A DNA stretch of 64,000 nt from Pseudomonas putida (GCF_001636055.1 NZ_CP011789.1:3782001-3846000), one strand, 5' to 3'; numbered from the stretch's first letter, positions 53,901 to 62,309 are shown. The notes: generated from the sequence alone by a model not told the origin. Numbers and translations: made by a program.

Positions 53901-54633
53901 GCAGTGTCGCGGGCAAGTGATCGGCCAGCGCTTGCAGCTCACCCTTGAGCTTCGCCTCGAGATAACCCGTGCTGGTGCCCTCGAGGGCCAAGGTCTTCTG
54001 CAGGTCGCCCTTGGCATTGAGCACCAATTGCCAGGCCTGACCATCCACTGTCGGCAGTTGCAGGGTGGCATCGGCCTTAAGCGGCCAATCACCCTGGGGC
54101 TGCAGATTGCCCTGCAGGCTCAGGTGCAGGTCGTCACGCTGCAATTGCAGGGCGTCGATACGCAGGCCTTCGGTGGTCCAGTGGGCGGCCAGTTGCAGGT
54201 CGCCGAGCAGGTCACTGCCATCCAGGCGTAACTGGCCGATCTTGACCTCACCCAGCTCGATTGCGATCGGCAAACGCAGTTCGGGCAGTTGCAACGGTCC
54301 TGTGTCTGGCTGCGCCTCACTCGCAGCGAACGCCATGTCGATGCGCTCGGCTTGCAACCGCTGCACGCACAGCGTGGCGCGCAACAGGCACGAGGGTGAC
54401 CATTGCAGTTGCGGTGCCTGCAGCTCGACCCGGCTGCCATCCTGGGCCCAGACCACACGGGCGGCCTGCCATTGGCCTCCCAGATGGCCCTGGAAGTCCT
54501 CGACCTCAAGCCCCGGCACCCGGCTCAGGGCCCAGCGGCTGCCCGCTTGCGTTCCCAGTACCAAAGTTGCGCAAAGTCCCACCAGCACCAGCAAGCCCAA
54601 TACGATCGACAACACAGGTTTGAGCAGGCGCAT
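50962..54633 (-). CDS. tamB: TamB, inner-membrane subunit of the translocation and assembly module
   Basis: A 1223-residue AsmA-like lipid-transfer protein. One N-terminal membrane helix (about 8-26, LSIVLGLLVLVGLCATLVLG in outline) anchors it in the inner membrane. A long beta-rich periplasmic body follows, ending in the TamB C-terminal domain (LRYGVGVFEPANTIALRYKL and on, to the FYKRDF end). It works with TamA in outer-membrane biogenesis and phospholipid movement. The ATG at 54633 overlaps the tamA stop by one base, so they are translationally coupled. The length is typical. Confidence 0.94.
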   Translation of the reverse strand: MRLLKPVLSIVLGLLVLVGLCATLVLGTQAGSRWALSRVPGLEVEDFQGHLGGQWQAARVVWAQDGSRVELQAPQLQWSPSCLLRATLCVQRLQAERIDMAFAASEAQPDTGPLQLPELRLPIAIELGEVKIGQLRLDGSDLLGDLQLAAHWTTEGLRIDALQLQRDDLHLSLQGNLQPQGDWPLKADATLQLPTVDGQAWQLVLNAKGDLQKTLALEGTSTGYLEAKLKGELQALADHLPATLQIRAETFRPSASLPDPLQLNQLNLQAKGDLLKGYLLKGTASFPAEQGPVALALNGKVDAKGARLETLDLSASETQRLTLQASADWQQGLTADARIDWLDFPWLRLYPMDEAPQVTLKRFNAQVHYRDGTYNGDFKGDLDGPAGAFSLASPFDGDLTQVRLPQLALVAGQGKASGAVALGFADAITWDVDLQLSALDPAYWLAELPGTLAGPLRSKGELKNERLQLDAQLDLKGRLRGQPAVLKADAKGAGEDWTLGALAIQLGDNRINGSGSLQQRLAGRLDLDLPRLGQLWPRLQGQVKGRLDLAGTLAAPQGVLSLQGQQLAQADNRIQRLDLDARLDSAQRGLITLKAGNIRLGETALGNLDATGKGDIRQQALTVALNGPQLKLDLALDGTLGKGDWRGRLASGRIQAGGQDWQLQAPARLQRLANGQLDFGAHCWRSGAASLCGEDQRLAPDPRLRYHLKQFPIDSLAQWLPKDFAWQGMLNADINLDMPASGPKGTVRIDASGGTLRVRDNGRWIDFPYQTLCLDSTLAPRRVDTSLAFRGDRLGALNLSTRIDPLGRDKPLSGEFRLSGLDLSIARPFVPMVERLAGQLNGDGRLSGTLLAPQVNGNLTLSGGHVSGAELPVSLEDLSLRALVAGEQIRISGDWRSGEAGRGQLAGELAWGQALAVDLRLQGQQLPVNVEPYAALEVAPDLNIRLSGDKLAVTGKVQVPKGKITVRELPPSTVKVSDDTVIIGHQTEEGTPPMAVAMDIDVEVGRDKLSFSGFGLTANLLGHVHIGDNLDTRGELSLADGRYRAYGQRLTIRRARLLFAGPLDQPYLDIEAIRKVDDVIAGIRLSGSAEQPTTQVFSEPAMSQEQALSYLVLGRPLGNSGEDNNMLAEAALGLGLAGSAGITGSLASSLGIDDFQLDTEGSGNKTNVVASGNLTERLSLRYGVGVFEPANTIALRYKLSKKVYLEAASGLASSLDIFYKRDF

Positions 54634-56384
54634 CACAGTTCAGGCCCCATGGAGAAATGCAGCCGGATACCACCGTCGTCGTCCAGCGCGCGCGCCAGGT
54701 CCAGACGCAGCGGCCCGACTGGCGAGACCCAGCGCACGCCGATGCCGACCCCGGTCTTGAGGCTGGGCAGTTCCAGCGAATTGAACGAATTGCCCTGGTC
54801 GATAAAGGTCGCCACGCGCCATTTCTCCGTGACCGAATATTGGTACTCGGCACTGCCGGCCACCAGGTAGCGGCCACCGATACGGTCGCCCTTGTTGTTC
54901 TTCGGCGACAGCGTCTGGTAGTCATAGCCCCTGACGCTCTGGTCGCCACCGGCGAAGAAGCGTAGTGAGGGCGGGACGTTCTGCTGGTAGCCGTTGGTAG
55001 CGCTGCCACCGAACTGCACGCGCCCGAGGAAGCGATGGTTCTGCCCCAGGGTGGTGAGGCCCTTGAGCAGGACATTGCCATGCACCAGGTTGGTGTCCGA
55101 GCCCAGCCCTTCCTTCGCCGCCTGCAGGTCGAACTGCAGGCGATAGCCATTGTGCGGGTCGATGCGGTTGTCACTGCGCAAATAGGAAAAGCTCACGCCA
55201 GGCATCAGCAGGTTGCTCAGCCCGGAGTCGTCGCCCAGGCGGTACTCCTCGCGCTGGTACTTCAGCGAGATCACCCGCTGCCAGCCGCTGGGCAGTTTGC
55301 TGTGCCATTCGGGGCCGACAGTCAGCAGCTTGCTGAGGGTGTCGGTGCCGGCGATCTCTTCGTTCTGGTAACCACCGGCAAAGCGCAGCTTGTCGGTCAG
55401 TGGAGGGTCCAGCGGGATGTCATACCACAGGCCGACGTTCTGCCGGGGCGCCGAGAGCTCGGTCTCCCAGCCATAACTGTGGCCTTGGGGATTGACCCAG
55501 TGCCGTGTCCAGTTCGCCTTGCCCCGTGGCCCCACGTCGGTCGAGAACCCCAGGCCCAGCCCCAGCGTTCGCGGTTTACGGGTATCCAGGCGCACGTCCA
55601 CCGGCACCACGTCATCGACCGCCGCCGTCGGCGCCGCATCGACACGTACTCCTTCGAAATAGCCACTGGACTGCAGGTCGTTATTGAGTTCGGCCACCAG
55701 TTCGGAATCGTAGGGTGTTCCCGGCTTGAAGCCGACCATGCGTTGCAGCAGGTCGTCGTCCAGCGGTGCGTCGCCACCGAAGGTCACCTTGCCCAGGCGA
55801 TAACGCGGGCCACTCTGGTACACCAGCTCGATATCCGCAACGCCTGCTTGCGGGTCTACCGCAAGGCGCTGACGTGAAAAGCGCCCGTCGAAGAAGCCAT
55901 AGCGCGAGGCCTGGTTCTGGATCAGCCGCTTGGCGTCCTCGTAGACACCATGATTGAGCTGCTCGCCCGGGCGCAATGCCTTGCTGTCCGGAATGCGAAA
56001 GGCCTTCATCTCGCTCGCCGGGCCTTCGATGCGCACGGTCACATTGCGCAGGCGCACCGGCTCGCCAGGGTCGACCCGAATGATCAGTTGTACGGGTTGA
56101 TCGGCCTTGCTCGGCGGCTTGACCTCGGTATCGATTTGCGCCTGGTAGTAGCCCAGCGCCTGGGCCGCCTTGCGCGCCTGCTCCTCAGCCCCGCGGCTGA
56201 ACCGCAGCAAGGCCTCCTCGTCGCGATCGCCCAGGCTGCCGATGTAGCCTTCGATATTGGCCTGCAACGTCTTGTTGGACGGTTTGACCCGTACCAACAG
56301 TTCGCTCTGGCCCCATGCTGTGCAGCTGGCGGCGAGCAACAGCACGCCCCAACCAAGTCTTCCTGAATACGTCATGCGGGGCAT
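54633..56384 (-). CDS. tamA: TamA, Omp85-family outer-membrane assembly protein
   Basis: A 583-residue Omp85 protein with a signal peptide (about 1-25), three POTRA-like domains (to about 265) and a C-terminal 16-strand barrel. The signature FAGGDQSVRGYDYQTL (about 478-493) is the conserved barrel loop with the VRGY/F motif, and the protein ends HFSMGPEL. The ATG at 56384 (MPRMTYSG) is chosen since longer extensions lack a signal peptide; the ATG three codons later is nearly as good. Operon with tamB. Confidence 0.93.
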   Translation of the reverse strand: MPRMTYSGRLGWGVLLLAASCTAWGQSELLVRVKPSNKTLQANIEGYIGSLGDRDEEALLRFSRGAEEQARKAAQALGYYQAQIDTEVKPPSKADQPVQLIIRVDPGEPVRLRNVTVRIEGPASEMKAFRIPDSKALRPGEQLNHGVYEDAKRLIQNQASRYGFFDGRFSRQRLAVDPQAGVADIELVYQSGPRYRLGKVTFGGDAPLDDDLLQRMVGFKPGTPYDSELVAELNNDLQSSGYFEGVRVDAAPTAAVDDVVPVDVRLDTRKPRTLGLGLGFSTDVGPRGKANWTRHWVNPQGHSYGWETELSAPRQNVGLWYDIPLDPPLTDKLRFAGGYQNEEIAGTDTLSKLLTVGPEWHSKLPSGWQRVISLKYQREEYRLGDDSGLSNLLMPGVSFSYLRSDNRIDPHNGYRLQFDLQAAKEGLGSDTNLVHGNVLLKGLTTLGQNHRFLGRVQFGGSATNGYQQNVPPSLRFFAGGDQSVRGYDYQTLSPKNNKGDRIGGRYLVAGSAEYQYSVTEKWRVATFIDQGNSFNSLELPSLKTGVGIGVRWVSPVGPLRLDLARALDDDGGIRLHFSMGPEL

Positions 56385-56427
56385 GCTACCAGAGCGAAGC
56401 GGCAGCGTAAGCCGCAGGAGGTTGCGA

Positions 56428-57069
56428 TCAAGCAATTGGCGGGTTGGAGGACAGCGGATTCGGATGAAAGAACACTCTCTCTCGGATTGGCCCGACCGCG
56501 ACCTCACCAATCTCCTGATAGCCCTGACGCTCGTAGAAGGCCAGGTAATGGGCATTGCCGGTGTCGAGGATCACGCCTTGGGTATCGGGATCGTCGGCGC
56601 ACCAGTCGTGCACCGCCTGTAACAATTGCTCACCATAGTGTTGTCCCTGAAACTGCGGGTGCACCCCCAGCAGAGGCAGCACATGGACTTGCTGACTGGG
56701 CAGGCACGCCGCCAGTGCCGCTTGATACTCGAGGTATCGACGGGTGCAGCGCCGGCCTGTTCCCAGCAGCATGCGCAGGCGCCAGGCCCAACTGTCGGCC
56801 ACGCCAAGGCGACGTTGCGGCGGCACGATCAGCGCGGCACCGACCAGGCGGTCGTCGACCAGCACACCGATTGCCGGCAACTGCAGGTAGAAGTGCTGAC
56901 GCACCCATTCGCGCACCATCACCCGCAGGCGCCGCTCATAACCCCGCCGCTGTGCATCGAACAGATAGGCGAAGGTCGGCTCGTGGCGATAGGCATGGTA
57001 GAGCAGCGAACGCACTTCGCGGCTGTAGCCATCGTCGAGCAGGCTGATATGCGCCGGGGCGTCGGACAT
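56428..57069 (-). CDS. GNAT-family N-acetyltransferase
   Basis: A 213-residue GNAT protein. The acetyl-CoA loop is HVLPLLGVHPQFQGQHYGEQLL in outline (about 129-150), with Q-x-x-x-x-G-x-x in QFQGQHYGEQL. The end YERQGYQEIGE is the usual last strand. AGGAGG precedes the ATG at 57069. The substrate is unknown. Confidence 0.85.
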   Translation of the reverse strand: MSDAPAHISLLDDGYSREVRSLLYHAYRHEPTFAYLFDAQRRGYERRLRVMVREWVRQHFYLQLPAIGVLVDDRLVGAALIVPPQRRLGVADSWAWRLRMLLGTGRRCTRRYLEYQAALAACLPSQQVHVLPLLGVHPQFQGQHYGEQLLQAVHDWCADDPDTQGVILDTGNAHYLAFYERQGYQEIGEVAVGPIRERVFFHPNPLSSNPPIA

Positions 57070-57230
57070 TGCGATGAACCTCCTGGAATGTACGTAACAG
57101 AGCCTTGGAGGCGTCGTGTCGCACATCGTTCCCCCTCCAGCACGTTAGCAGCGCCCCGGCGACGCTGCCACGCTGGTGATGACGGCCGATGTCGGCTAGC
57201 ATCCGAGGCTTTTACCAGGATCGTCTTTCC

Positions 57231-58043
57231 ATGAAGATCGTCTCGTTCAACATCAATGGCCTGCGCGCCCGCCCGCACCAGCTGGCTGCGCTGATCGAGA
57301 AGCACCAGCCAGACGTCATCGGCCTGCAGGAAACCAAGGTCAGTGACGATCAGTTCCCGCTGGCCGAAGTACAGGCATTGGGCTATCACGTGCATTTCCA
57401 TGGCCAGAAGGGCCACTACGGGGTTGCCCTGCTCTCGCGCCAGGCGCCATTGTCGCTGGTCAAGGGCTTCAGCACCGATGAAGAGGACGCCCAACGCCGC
57501 TTCATCTGGGGCACCTTCGCCGATGCCGACGGCACCCCGATCACCATCATGAACGGCTACTTCCCCCAGGGCGAAAGCCGCGACCACCCCACCAAGTTCC
57601 CGGCCAAGCAACGCTTCTACAGCGACCTGCAGACCCTGCTCGAAGGTCAGTTCCGCAATGACCAGCCATTGGTGGTGATGGGCGATGTGAACATCTCGCC
57701 CCAGGACTGCGACATCGGCATCGGTGCCGATAACGCCAAGCGCTGGCTCAAGACCGGCAAATGCAGCTTCCTGCCCGAAGAACGTGAATGGATGGAACGC
57801 CTCAAAGGCTGGGGCCTGGTGGACAGCTTCCGTCACCTGCACCCGGAGGTAGCGGACCGCTTCAGCTGGTTCGACTACCGCAGCCGCGGTTTCGAGGACG
57901 AACCCAAGCGTGGCCTGCGCATCGACCTGATCATGGCCTCGCAGGCACTGCTTCCACGCCTGAAGGCGGCGGGCGTCGACTACGAACTGCGGGCGATGGA
58001 GAAGCCCTCGGACCACGCCCCCATCTGGCTGGAACTGGCCTGA
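57231..58043 (+). CDS. xthA: Exodeoxyribonuclease III
   Basis: A 270-residue AP endonuclease/3'-5' exonuclease for base-excision repair. Family motifs in order are [10 protein letters not shown] (5-14), IGLQETK with the metal Glu (29-35), [23 protein letters not shown] and SWFDYRS, with the active-site DHAPIWLE at the C-terminus (about 261-268). The ATG at 57231 is preceded by an atypical AGGATCG site. The length fits the family. Confidence 0.94.
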   Translation: MKIVSFNINGLRARPHQLAALIEKHQPDVIGLQETKVSDDQFPLAEVQALGYHVHFHGQKGHYGVALLSRQAPLSLVKGFSTDEEDAQRRFIWGTFADADGTPITIMNGYFPQGESRDHPTKFPAKQRFYSDLQTLLEGQFRNDQPLVVMGDVNISPQDCDIGIGADNAKRWLKTGKCSFLPEEREWMERLKGWGLVDSFRHLHPEVADRFSWFDYRSRGFEDEPKRGLRIDLIMASQALLPRLKAAGVDYELRAMEKPSDHAPIWLELA

Positions 58044-58061
58044 CGGCGCAGGCCACCGGAC

Positions 58062-58934
58062 TCAACCGCGCAGGAACGCCTCGACCGCCTGCGCGGCGCT
58101 CACCGGGTCTTCCTGCATGAAGCAATGACCACCCGCCACCTGCCGCTCGCTGACATTGGCATTGAGCGCCACCAGGCGCCGCACCGAATGCGGCACGAAT
58201 GGGTAGGTGGTTTCACCATGCAGGATCAGCGTCGGCGTGGTGATGCGCTGCAGACTGGGCCACATGCGCGCCGGGAAGGTGCTGAAAATCTCCACCTCAC
58301 GGCCGGGTCGGCACTTGAGCACCACGCCTTCGCCGCAATCACCGATGGCATGCCCGATATACGCGTGCAGCGCCGCATCGCTCCAACCCTTGAAGATCCC
58401 CCGCCCCTGCAGCGACGCCAGCGCCGCCTCGCGGTCTGGCCAATGGCTGCGCCGGGTTGCGGCCTTGCGCGCCAGGGCATGACGCCGGTGCAGGCCCACC
58501 AGTGCCGCCGCGCCCATCACCCCGATCATGCGTCGGCTGAACAACACCGGATCGAGCAGTACTGCACGCTCGAACAACCCAGGTCTGCTGGCGAGGATCA
58601 GCCCGGTCAGCACCCCACCAAAACTGTGTCCGAGCGCATGGCGCGGCACATCGCCAAACACCTGGTGTCCCGCCTCGAATGCTTCCAGGACCAACTCCGC
58701 AGTGCGGTTCCAGCCACGAAAGGCGCCGCCGTGATCGCTGTCGCCGTGCCCCTGGACGTCGGACAACCACAGGTCGAAGTGCTCCCCCAGGCGCATCAGC
58801 ATGGGCTCGTATGCCAGGCAGCAGAAACCGTTGCCGTGCAGAAAATGCAGCAACGGTTTGCCGCTCGGCTCGGAATGCCAACCCCGTAGCGTGAAACCTT
58901 CCGAGCAATCATGGGACCAGGGAATCAGCTGCAT
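58062..58934 (-). CDS. Alpha/beta hydrolase
   Basis: A 290-residue alpha/beta-hydrolase. The oxyanion segment is HFLHGNGFCC (about 29-38), the nucleophile elbow GHSFGG (101-106) carries Ser103, an acidic residue follows in the sixth-strand region, and the catalytic His is in GGHCFMQEDP. The class is close to hydrolases that act on small esters or lactones; the substrate is not clear. The ATG at 58934 has a poor ribosome-binding site; a GTG 12 bases upstream is an alternative. Confidence 0.85.
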   Translation of the reverse strand: MQLIPWSHDCSEGFTLRGWHSEPSGKPLLHFLHGNGFCCLAYEPMLMRLGEHFDLWLSDVQGHGDSDHGGAFRGWNRTAELVLEAFEAGHQVFGDVPRHALGHSFGGVLTGLILASRPGLFERAVLLDPVLFSRRMIGVMGAAALVGLHRRHALARKAATRRSHWPDREAALASLQGRGIFKGWSDAALHAYIGHAIGDCGEGVVLKCRPGREVEIFSTFPARMWPSLQRITTPTLILHGETTYPFVPHSVRRLVALNANVSERQVAGGHCFMQEDPVSAAQAVEAFLRG

Positions 58935-58954
58935 CGTGTACCGCACTCATCGAA

Positions 58955-59575
58955 CTAGGAAAACGACGATTCTACAAACAGCAGCGGATACAACGAAATC
59001 ACCAGCAGCAAGGCCATCAGGACATTGAACAGCATCAGCCAGCGCGGATTTTGCAGAAGGTTGCGCAAGGCGCTGCCAAACATGACCCAGATCCCCACGC
59101 TGGGCAGGTTGACCAAGGCGAACAGCGCGGCGATGACGATCACGTTGAGCACATAGCCCTGGGCCGGGGTGTAGGTCGTGATCGCACCGACCGCCATGAC
59201 CCAGGCCTTCGGATTGACCCACTGGAAAGCAGCCGCTCCCCAGAAGCTCAGGGGCTTGCGCGTCCCTGCGGCATCCCCTGAGATCGGCCCGGAAGTGGCG
59301 ATCTTCCACGCCAGGTACAGCAGGTAAGCGGCCCCCACGTAGCGCAGGATGCTGTACAGCGGCGGCCAGGCCTTGAACAGTTCGCCCAGCCCGAACCCCA
59401 CGCCCAGCACCATCAGCATGAAGCCGATGCTGATGCCCATTGCATGGGGGATCGAACGGCGTACACCGAAGTTGACGCCGGACGCCAGCAACATGGTGTT
59501 GTTCGGCCCTGGGGTGATCGAAGAAACGAAGGCGAACAGGATGAATGCGGTGAGCAGATCGTATGAGCCGAGCAT
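58955..59575 (-). CDS. LysE/RhtB-family amino-acid exporter
   Basis: A 206-residue membrane protein with about six helices. The family segment is SITPGPNNTMLLASG (about 19-33). FQWVNPKAWVMA (about 117-128) is the second signature. It probably exports amino acids or homoserine lactone-like molecules. The ATG at 59575 is chosen for its position before the first helix. It is followed 21 bases on by the alpha/beta hydrolase gene on the same strand. Confidence 0.88.
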   Translation of the reverse strand: MLGSYDLLTAFILFAFVSSITPGPNNTMLLASGVNFGVRRSIPHAMGISIGFMLMVLGVGFGLGELFKAWPPLYSILRYVGAAYLLYLAWKIATSGPISGDAAGTRKPLSFWGAAAFQWVNPKAWVMAVGAITTYTPAQGYVLNVIVIAALFALVNLPSVGIWVMFGSALRNLLQNPRWLMLFNVLMALLLVISLYPLLFVESSFS

Positions 59576-59676
59576 GGCAGGGACTTCCGTCAGGTACTGA
59601 TTATCGTGTCCTGCCACACTAGCGGAACCCCTCTCGCGCAGACCGGTACAGTTACCTTAAATTACACCTATACAAA

Positions 59677-59880
59677 TTACTGTACCGCCGCAGAGGGATC
59701 GAAGATCTCTTCGATACTCAACTCGAAAACCCCGGCAATGCTGAAGGCCAGCGGCAGGCTGGGATCGTAGCGGCCAGTCTCGATGGCATTGACGGTCTGG
59801 CGCGAAACACCGAGTCGCTCGGCCAGTTCGGCCTGCGACCAGCCACGCCCATTTCGCAATTCACGGATGCGGTTGTTCAA
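59677..59880 (-). CDS. Small XRE-family regulator
   Basis: A 67-residue helix-turn-helix protein (NNRIRELRNGRGWSQAELAE and VSRQTVNAIETGRYDPS), ending in the SIEEIFDPSAAV tail typical of this short group. The TTG at 59880 overlaps the stop of the membrane protein upstream (TTGA), and GGTGAGG lies before it. Regulators of this kind often pair with a small membrane protein and control their own operon. The likely operator is at 60265-60284. Confidence 0.82.
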   Translation of the reverse strand: MNNRIRELRNGRGWSQAELAERLGVSRQTVNAIETGRYDPSLPLAFSIAGVFELSIEEIFDPSAAVQ

Positions 59881-60200
59881 CGGTAACGCCTCACCCCGAT
59901 GAAGGTCCCCAGGGCCCACAACGGCCCCATCAGGCTCCAGACCATGAACATCGACAAACGTGGGAAGCCTGCGGTCTCCAGAAAACCGTAGCTGAAGGTC
60001 AACAGCGCCGTCGCGACGAACGCCAGCCCCAACGCCTCCAGTTGGATGCGCCGGACCATTTCATCAAGGCTGCGCAGTTGCTGCACCACAGCCCAGGCCA
60101 TACCAATCATGGCCGGCACCGGCACCAGCGCCACCAGGGTCTTGGCAATGCCTGGTGCCATGGACGCGAGGAAATGGCTGCTGACCAGCACACAGGCCAT
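59877..60200 (-). CDS. Small membrane protein paired with the XRE regulator
   Basis: At least 107 residues with about four hydrophobic helices. The frame remains open upstream (CDFIRPVLVAY) without an ATG, and the first helix seems to begin before Met1, so the true start may be a rare codon or the 5' end may be damaged by a frameshift. The stop overlaps the XRE gene by 4 bases. It may sense membrane or cell state and modulate the regulator; that is inference from analogous pairs. Confidence 0.65.
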   Translation of the reverse strand: MACVLVSSHFLASMAPGIAKTLVALVPVPAMIGMAWAVVQQLRSLDEMVRRIQLEALGLAFVATALLTFSYGFLETAGFPRLSMFMVWSLMGPLWALGTFIGVRRYR

Positions 60201-60264
60201 ATAGGCGACGAGAACAGGACGAATGAAATCACATGACGTTTGTGCAGCATGCCAACAGCCTCGG

Positions 60265-60284
60265 ATGTAAAGTGTGTTTTACAT
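60265..60284. promoter_or_regulatory. operator-like palindrome before the XRE operon
   Basis: ATGTAAAGTGTGTTTTACAT has 7-base arms ATGTAAA and TTTACAT around GTGTGT. A further half-site, TTTACAT, occurs at 60318-60324. It lies about 65 bases upstream of the membrane-protein gene and about 100 bases before the divergent GNAT gene. It is a likely site for the XRE protein. Confidence 0.6.
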
Positions 60285-60382
60285 TGAAGGCGAGGTCGCG
60301 CGCCATGTCAAGCTTGCTTTACATCTCGGCAAGCCGGCCCAGGCCCATTACCATGGTGCCCGCCAACCACAAGGAAGCCTTC

Positions 60383-60862
60383 ATGAGCCTGACTATCCGC
60401 CCTGCCCGTCGCGCCGACGCCGCCCAGATCCTCGCCTTCATCACCGAGCTTGCCGACTACGAGCGCGCCCGCCACGAAGTGGTAGCGACCCTCGCCGATA
60501 TCGAGCACAGCCTGTTCGATGAAGGCAGCACCGTGCACAGTCTGATGTGCGAGCGCGACGGCACGGCCATCGGCTTTGCCGTGTACTTCTATAGCTACTC
60601 AACCTGGCTGGGCCGCAACGGCATTTACCTCGAAGACCTGTACATCACCCCCGAACAACGCGGCGGCGGTGCTGGTCGCCAGGTACTGCGGCACATCGCG
60701 CGCGAGGCCGTAGCCAAAGGTTGCGGGCGCCTGGAATGGAGCGTGCTGGATTGGAATGAACCGGCTATCGGTTTTTACCAGGCGCTGGGCGCAGAAGCGC
60801 AAGATGAATGGGTACGTTATCGCCTGGACGGCGAGCGCCTGAAGGCATTCGCACAGGGGTAA
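60383..60862 (+). CDS. GNAT-family N-acetyltransferase
   Basis: A 159-residue GNAT enzyme. The acetyl-CoA loop has LEDLYITPEQRGGGAGRQVL in outline (about 83-102) with the R-G-G-G-A-G-R motif. WNEPAIGFYQALGA is the usual second signature. It resembles diamine/thialysine N-acetyltransferases of the SSAT type. AAGGAAG precedes the ATG at 60383. The exact substrate is uncertain. Confidence 0.88.
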   Translation: MSLTIRPARRADAAQILAFITELADYERARHEVVATLADIEHSLFDEGSTVHSLMCERDGTAIGFAVYFYSYSTWLGRNGIYLEDLYITPEQRGGGAGRQVLRHIAREAVAKGCGRLEWSVLDWNEPAIGFYQALGAEAQDEWVRYRLDGERLKAFAQG

Positions 60863-61016
60863 GCCGCGTCCGACCACACGACTGTGTCAAAAGTGTTACC
60901 CGGCCCCGTCCACCCAGCAAAAAATCGGGTAACACGGAAACAATTCGCGAGATTTTCAGGTCGTGAAAAATCGCCAAAAATCTCTAAGCCCTTGATTTTA
61001 ATGGATATTGAAAAGT

Positions 61017-61032
61017 TGGCACGGCATCTGCT
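61017..61032 (+). promoter_or_regulatory. sigma-54 promoter of the CrcY-type sRNA
   Basis: TGGCACGGCATCTGCT matches the sigma-54 consensus with one change. Transcription should begin near 61042 with GCACAACAAA, which resembles the 5' end of P. aeruginosa CrcZ. The CbrA/CbrB system is known to drive crcZ and crcY through sigma-54. Confidence 0.8.
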
Positions 61033-61041
61033 TTATCTCTG

Positions 61042-61412
61042 GCACAACAAAAATAAAAAAACGTGATACCCCAATAAAAACAACATGCACCGGCTCTGAC
61101 ATAACAAGAACAACACGGCAGAGGCGCAGCAAGCAGATTTTTTTGGAGTAGACACGCGTTCCAGGGGTTCGTCCCCGCGACCTGACGCAGAACAACAAAA
61201 CTACCTCGAGGTAGCGACTGTCAGGATCGGATCAGCAATGATGAAGGCAGGTCAGCGCTCAAAAAAATACGTTTGCTCTTGGCCCCGGATAGGGGCCCGG
61301 TTACACCGAAACAGGCTGACAAAAACAACAACAGGCCGGTTTTCAATAATAAAAAGAGCAGGCAACAACGCTTTGAGGGGAGCTTCGGCTCCCCTCAGTG
61401 CTTTGTGTTTTC
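61042..61412 (+). ncRNA. crcY: CrcY/CrcZ-family sRNA (Hfq-Crc decoy)
   Basis: A ~370-base non-coding stretch starting GCACAACAAA and dotted with A-rich CA motifs that bind Hfq/Crc: near 61044, 61072, 61105, 61190, 61318 and 61345 (for example AACAACAAAA, AACAAGAACAACA, AAAAACAACAACA). Such sRNAs titrate Hfq and Crc and relieve catabolite repression when carbon is poor. It ends in the hairpin at 61375-61396 followed by a T-rich stretch. A convergent mgtC gene follows directly, the neighbour reported for crcY in P. putida. This also accounts for the gene-free gap 60863-61394. It could be named crcZ instead; the mgtC neighbour favours crcY. Confidence 0.82.
61375..61396. terminator. terminator hairpin of crcY, overlapping the mgtC 3' end
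   Basis: GAGGGGAGC and GCTCCCCTC form a 9-base stem around TTCG, a very stable loop. CTTTGTGTTTT follows on the plus strand. The last bases overlap the mgtC stop codon, so it can also serve the minus-strand transcript. Confidence 0.85.
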
Positions 61413-61922
61413 CTCATTCTTCGCCTCACCACCCTCCCCCTCGACCTTCTCCACCAGCACCGGCATGCTGCTCAACACCAGCAAGGCCAGCACCGTGCTG
61501 ACCAACGCCGTCGCCTCGCGCCCCATGCCCGCCGCCGTGCCGATCGCCGCCGTCATCCACAGGCCTGCCGCCGTCGTCAGCCCTTTAACGTGATTGGTGT
61601 CCTGGCCATGGCCCTTGAGAATGGTGCCCGCGCCGAGAAAACCGATCCCGGCGACGATCCCCTGTATCACCCGGCTCAACGCCTGTGCATCGGCACCGGC
61701 CATGCTCGGTGCCAGCACGAACAGGGCTGCACCCATGGACACCAGCATGTGTGTCCGCACCCCGGCCGACTTGCCCTTGTGCTCGCGCTCGAAACCCAAC
61801 ACCGCGCCAAGCACCGCCGCCATCAGCAGACGCACGAGAATCCGCGTCACCTCGCCTTCATCGGTGATGTCGGTGAACTCTGCCCGTATCGCTTGCCAAA
61901 CATTCTGCCACCAGGAATCCAT
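61395..61922 (-). CDS. mgtC: MgtC-family membrane protein
   Basis: A 175-residue membrane protein with about four to five helices. LGFEREHKGKSAGVRTHMLV in outline (about 44-63) and GIGFLGAGTIL (about 93-103) are MgtC/SapB signatures. These proteins act in magnesium limitation and virulence by effects on membrane ATPase and are not magnesium pumps themselves. The ATG at 61922 follows GGAG. It is convergent with crcY. Confidence 0.9.
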   Translation of the reverse strand: MDSWWQNVWQAIRAEFTDITDEGEVTRILVRLLMAAVLGAVLGFEREHKGKSAGVRTHMLVSMGAALFVLAPSMAGADAQALSRVIQGIVAGIGFLGAGTILKGHGQDTNHVKGLTTAAGLWMTAAIGTAAGMGREATALVSTVLALLVLSSMPVLVEKVEGEGGEAKNEENTKH

Positions 61923-62069
61923 GGGTTTCTCCACACCAGCGCGCCGTGGCCTATTGAAAGATTGACCGCTGCGTTTGCCCGGAGTGCGGCAGCATCCGCC
62001 CGGCAGAACGATGCAGCAACCCGAAGCTCGCCGTGGTCACACCCGTAACCACCTGCGGAGGGTAACGTC

Positions 62070-62309
62070 ATGCCGGTAGAAATCGACGAAAGCAACCAAC
62101 GCTGCACACTGATCGGTGACAAGCTGCGCATAGAAGGCCTGGGGCCGGAGATCGAGATCTTCACCGATGAACAGCTGCGCATGTCGGTCGCGGTGCTGGC
62201 GGGTGAACGCATACCAATCACCGAAGCCGAAGCCGACGCCCTGACCGTGATCGGTGCGGTGGATAGTCGCAGACATCTCAAGAGCAGTGCTCCAGGCTCG
62301 GTAATCTGA
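62070..62309 (+). CDS. Small conserved Pseudomonas protein (DUF3203-like)
   Basis: A 79-residue soluble acidic protein (MPVEIDESNQRCTLIGDKLR). It contains a beta-rich middle (LGPEIEIFTDEQLRMSVAVL in outline) and an AEADALTVIGAVD segment. It resembles a small family known mainly from Pseudomonas, probably DUF3203; this match is from memory. GGAGGG lies 9 bases before the ATG at 62070. The function is unknown. Confidence 0.68.
   Translation: MPVEIDESNQRCTLIGDKLRIEGLGPEIEIFTDEQLRMSVAVLAGERIPITEAEADALTVIGAVDSRRHLKSSAPGSVI

Noticed and set aside
61238..61593. Short plus-strand frames in the crcY/mgtC region
   Set aside because: They lie in the non-coding sRNA or antisense to mgtC and show Ser/Pro/Thr-rich nonsense composition.
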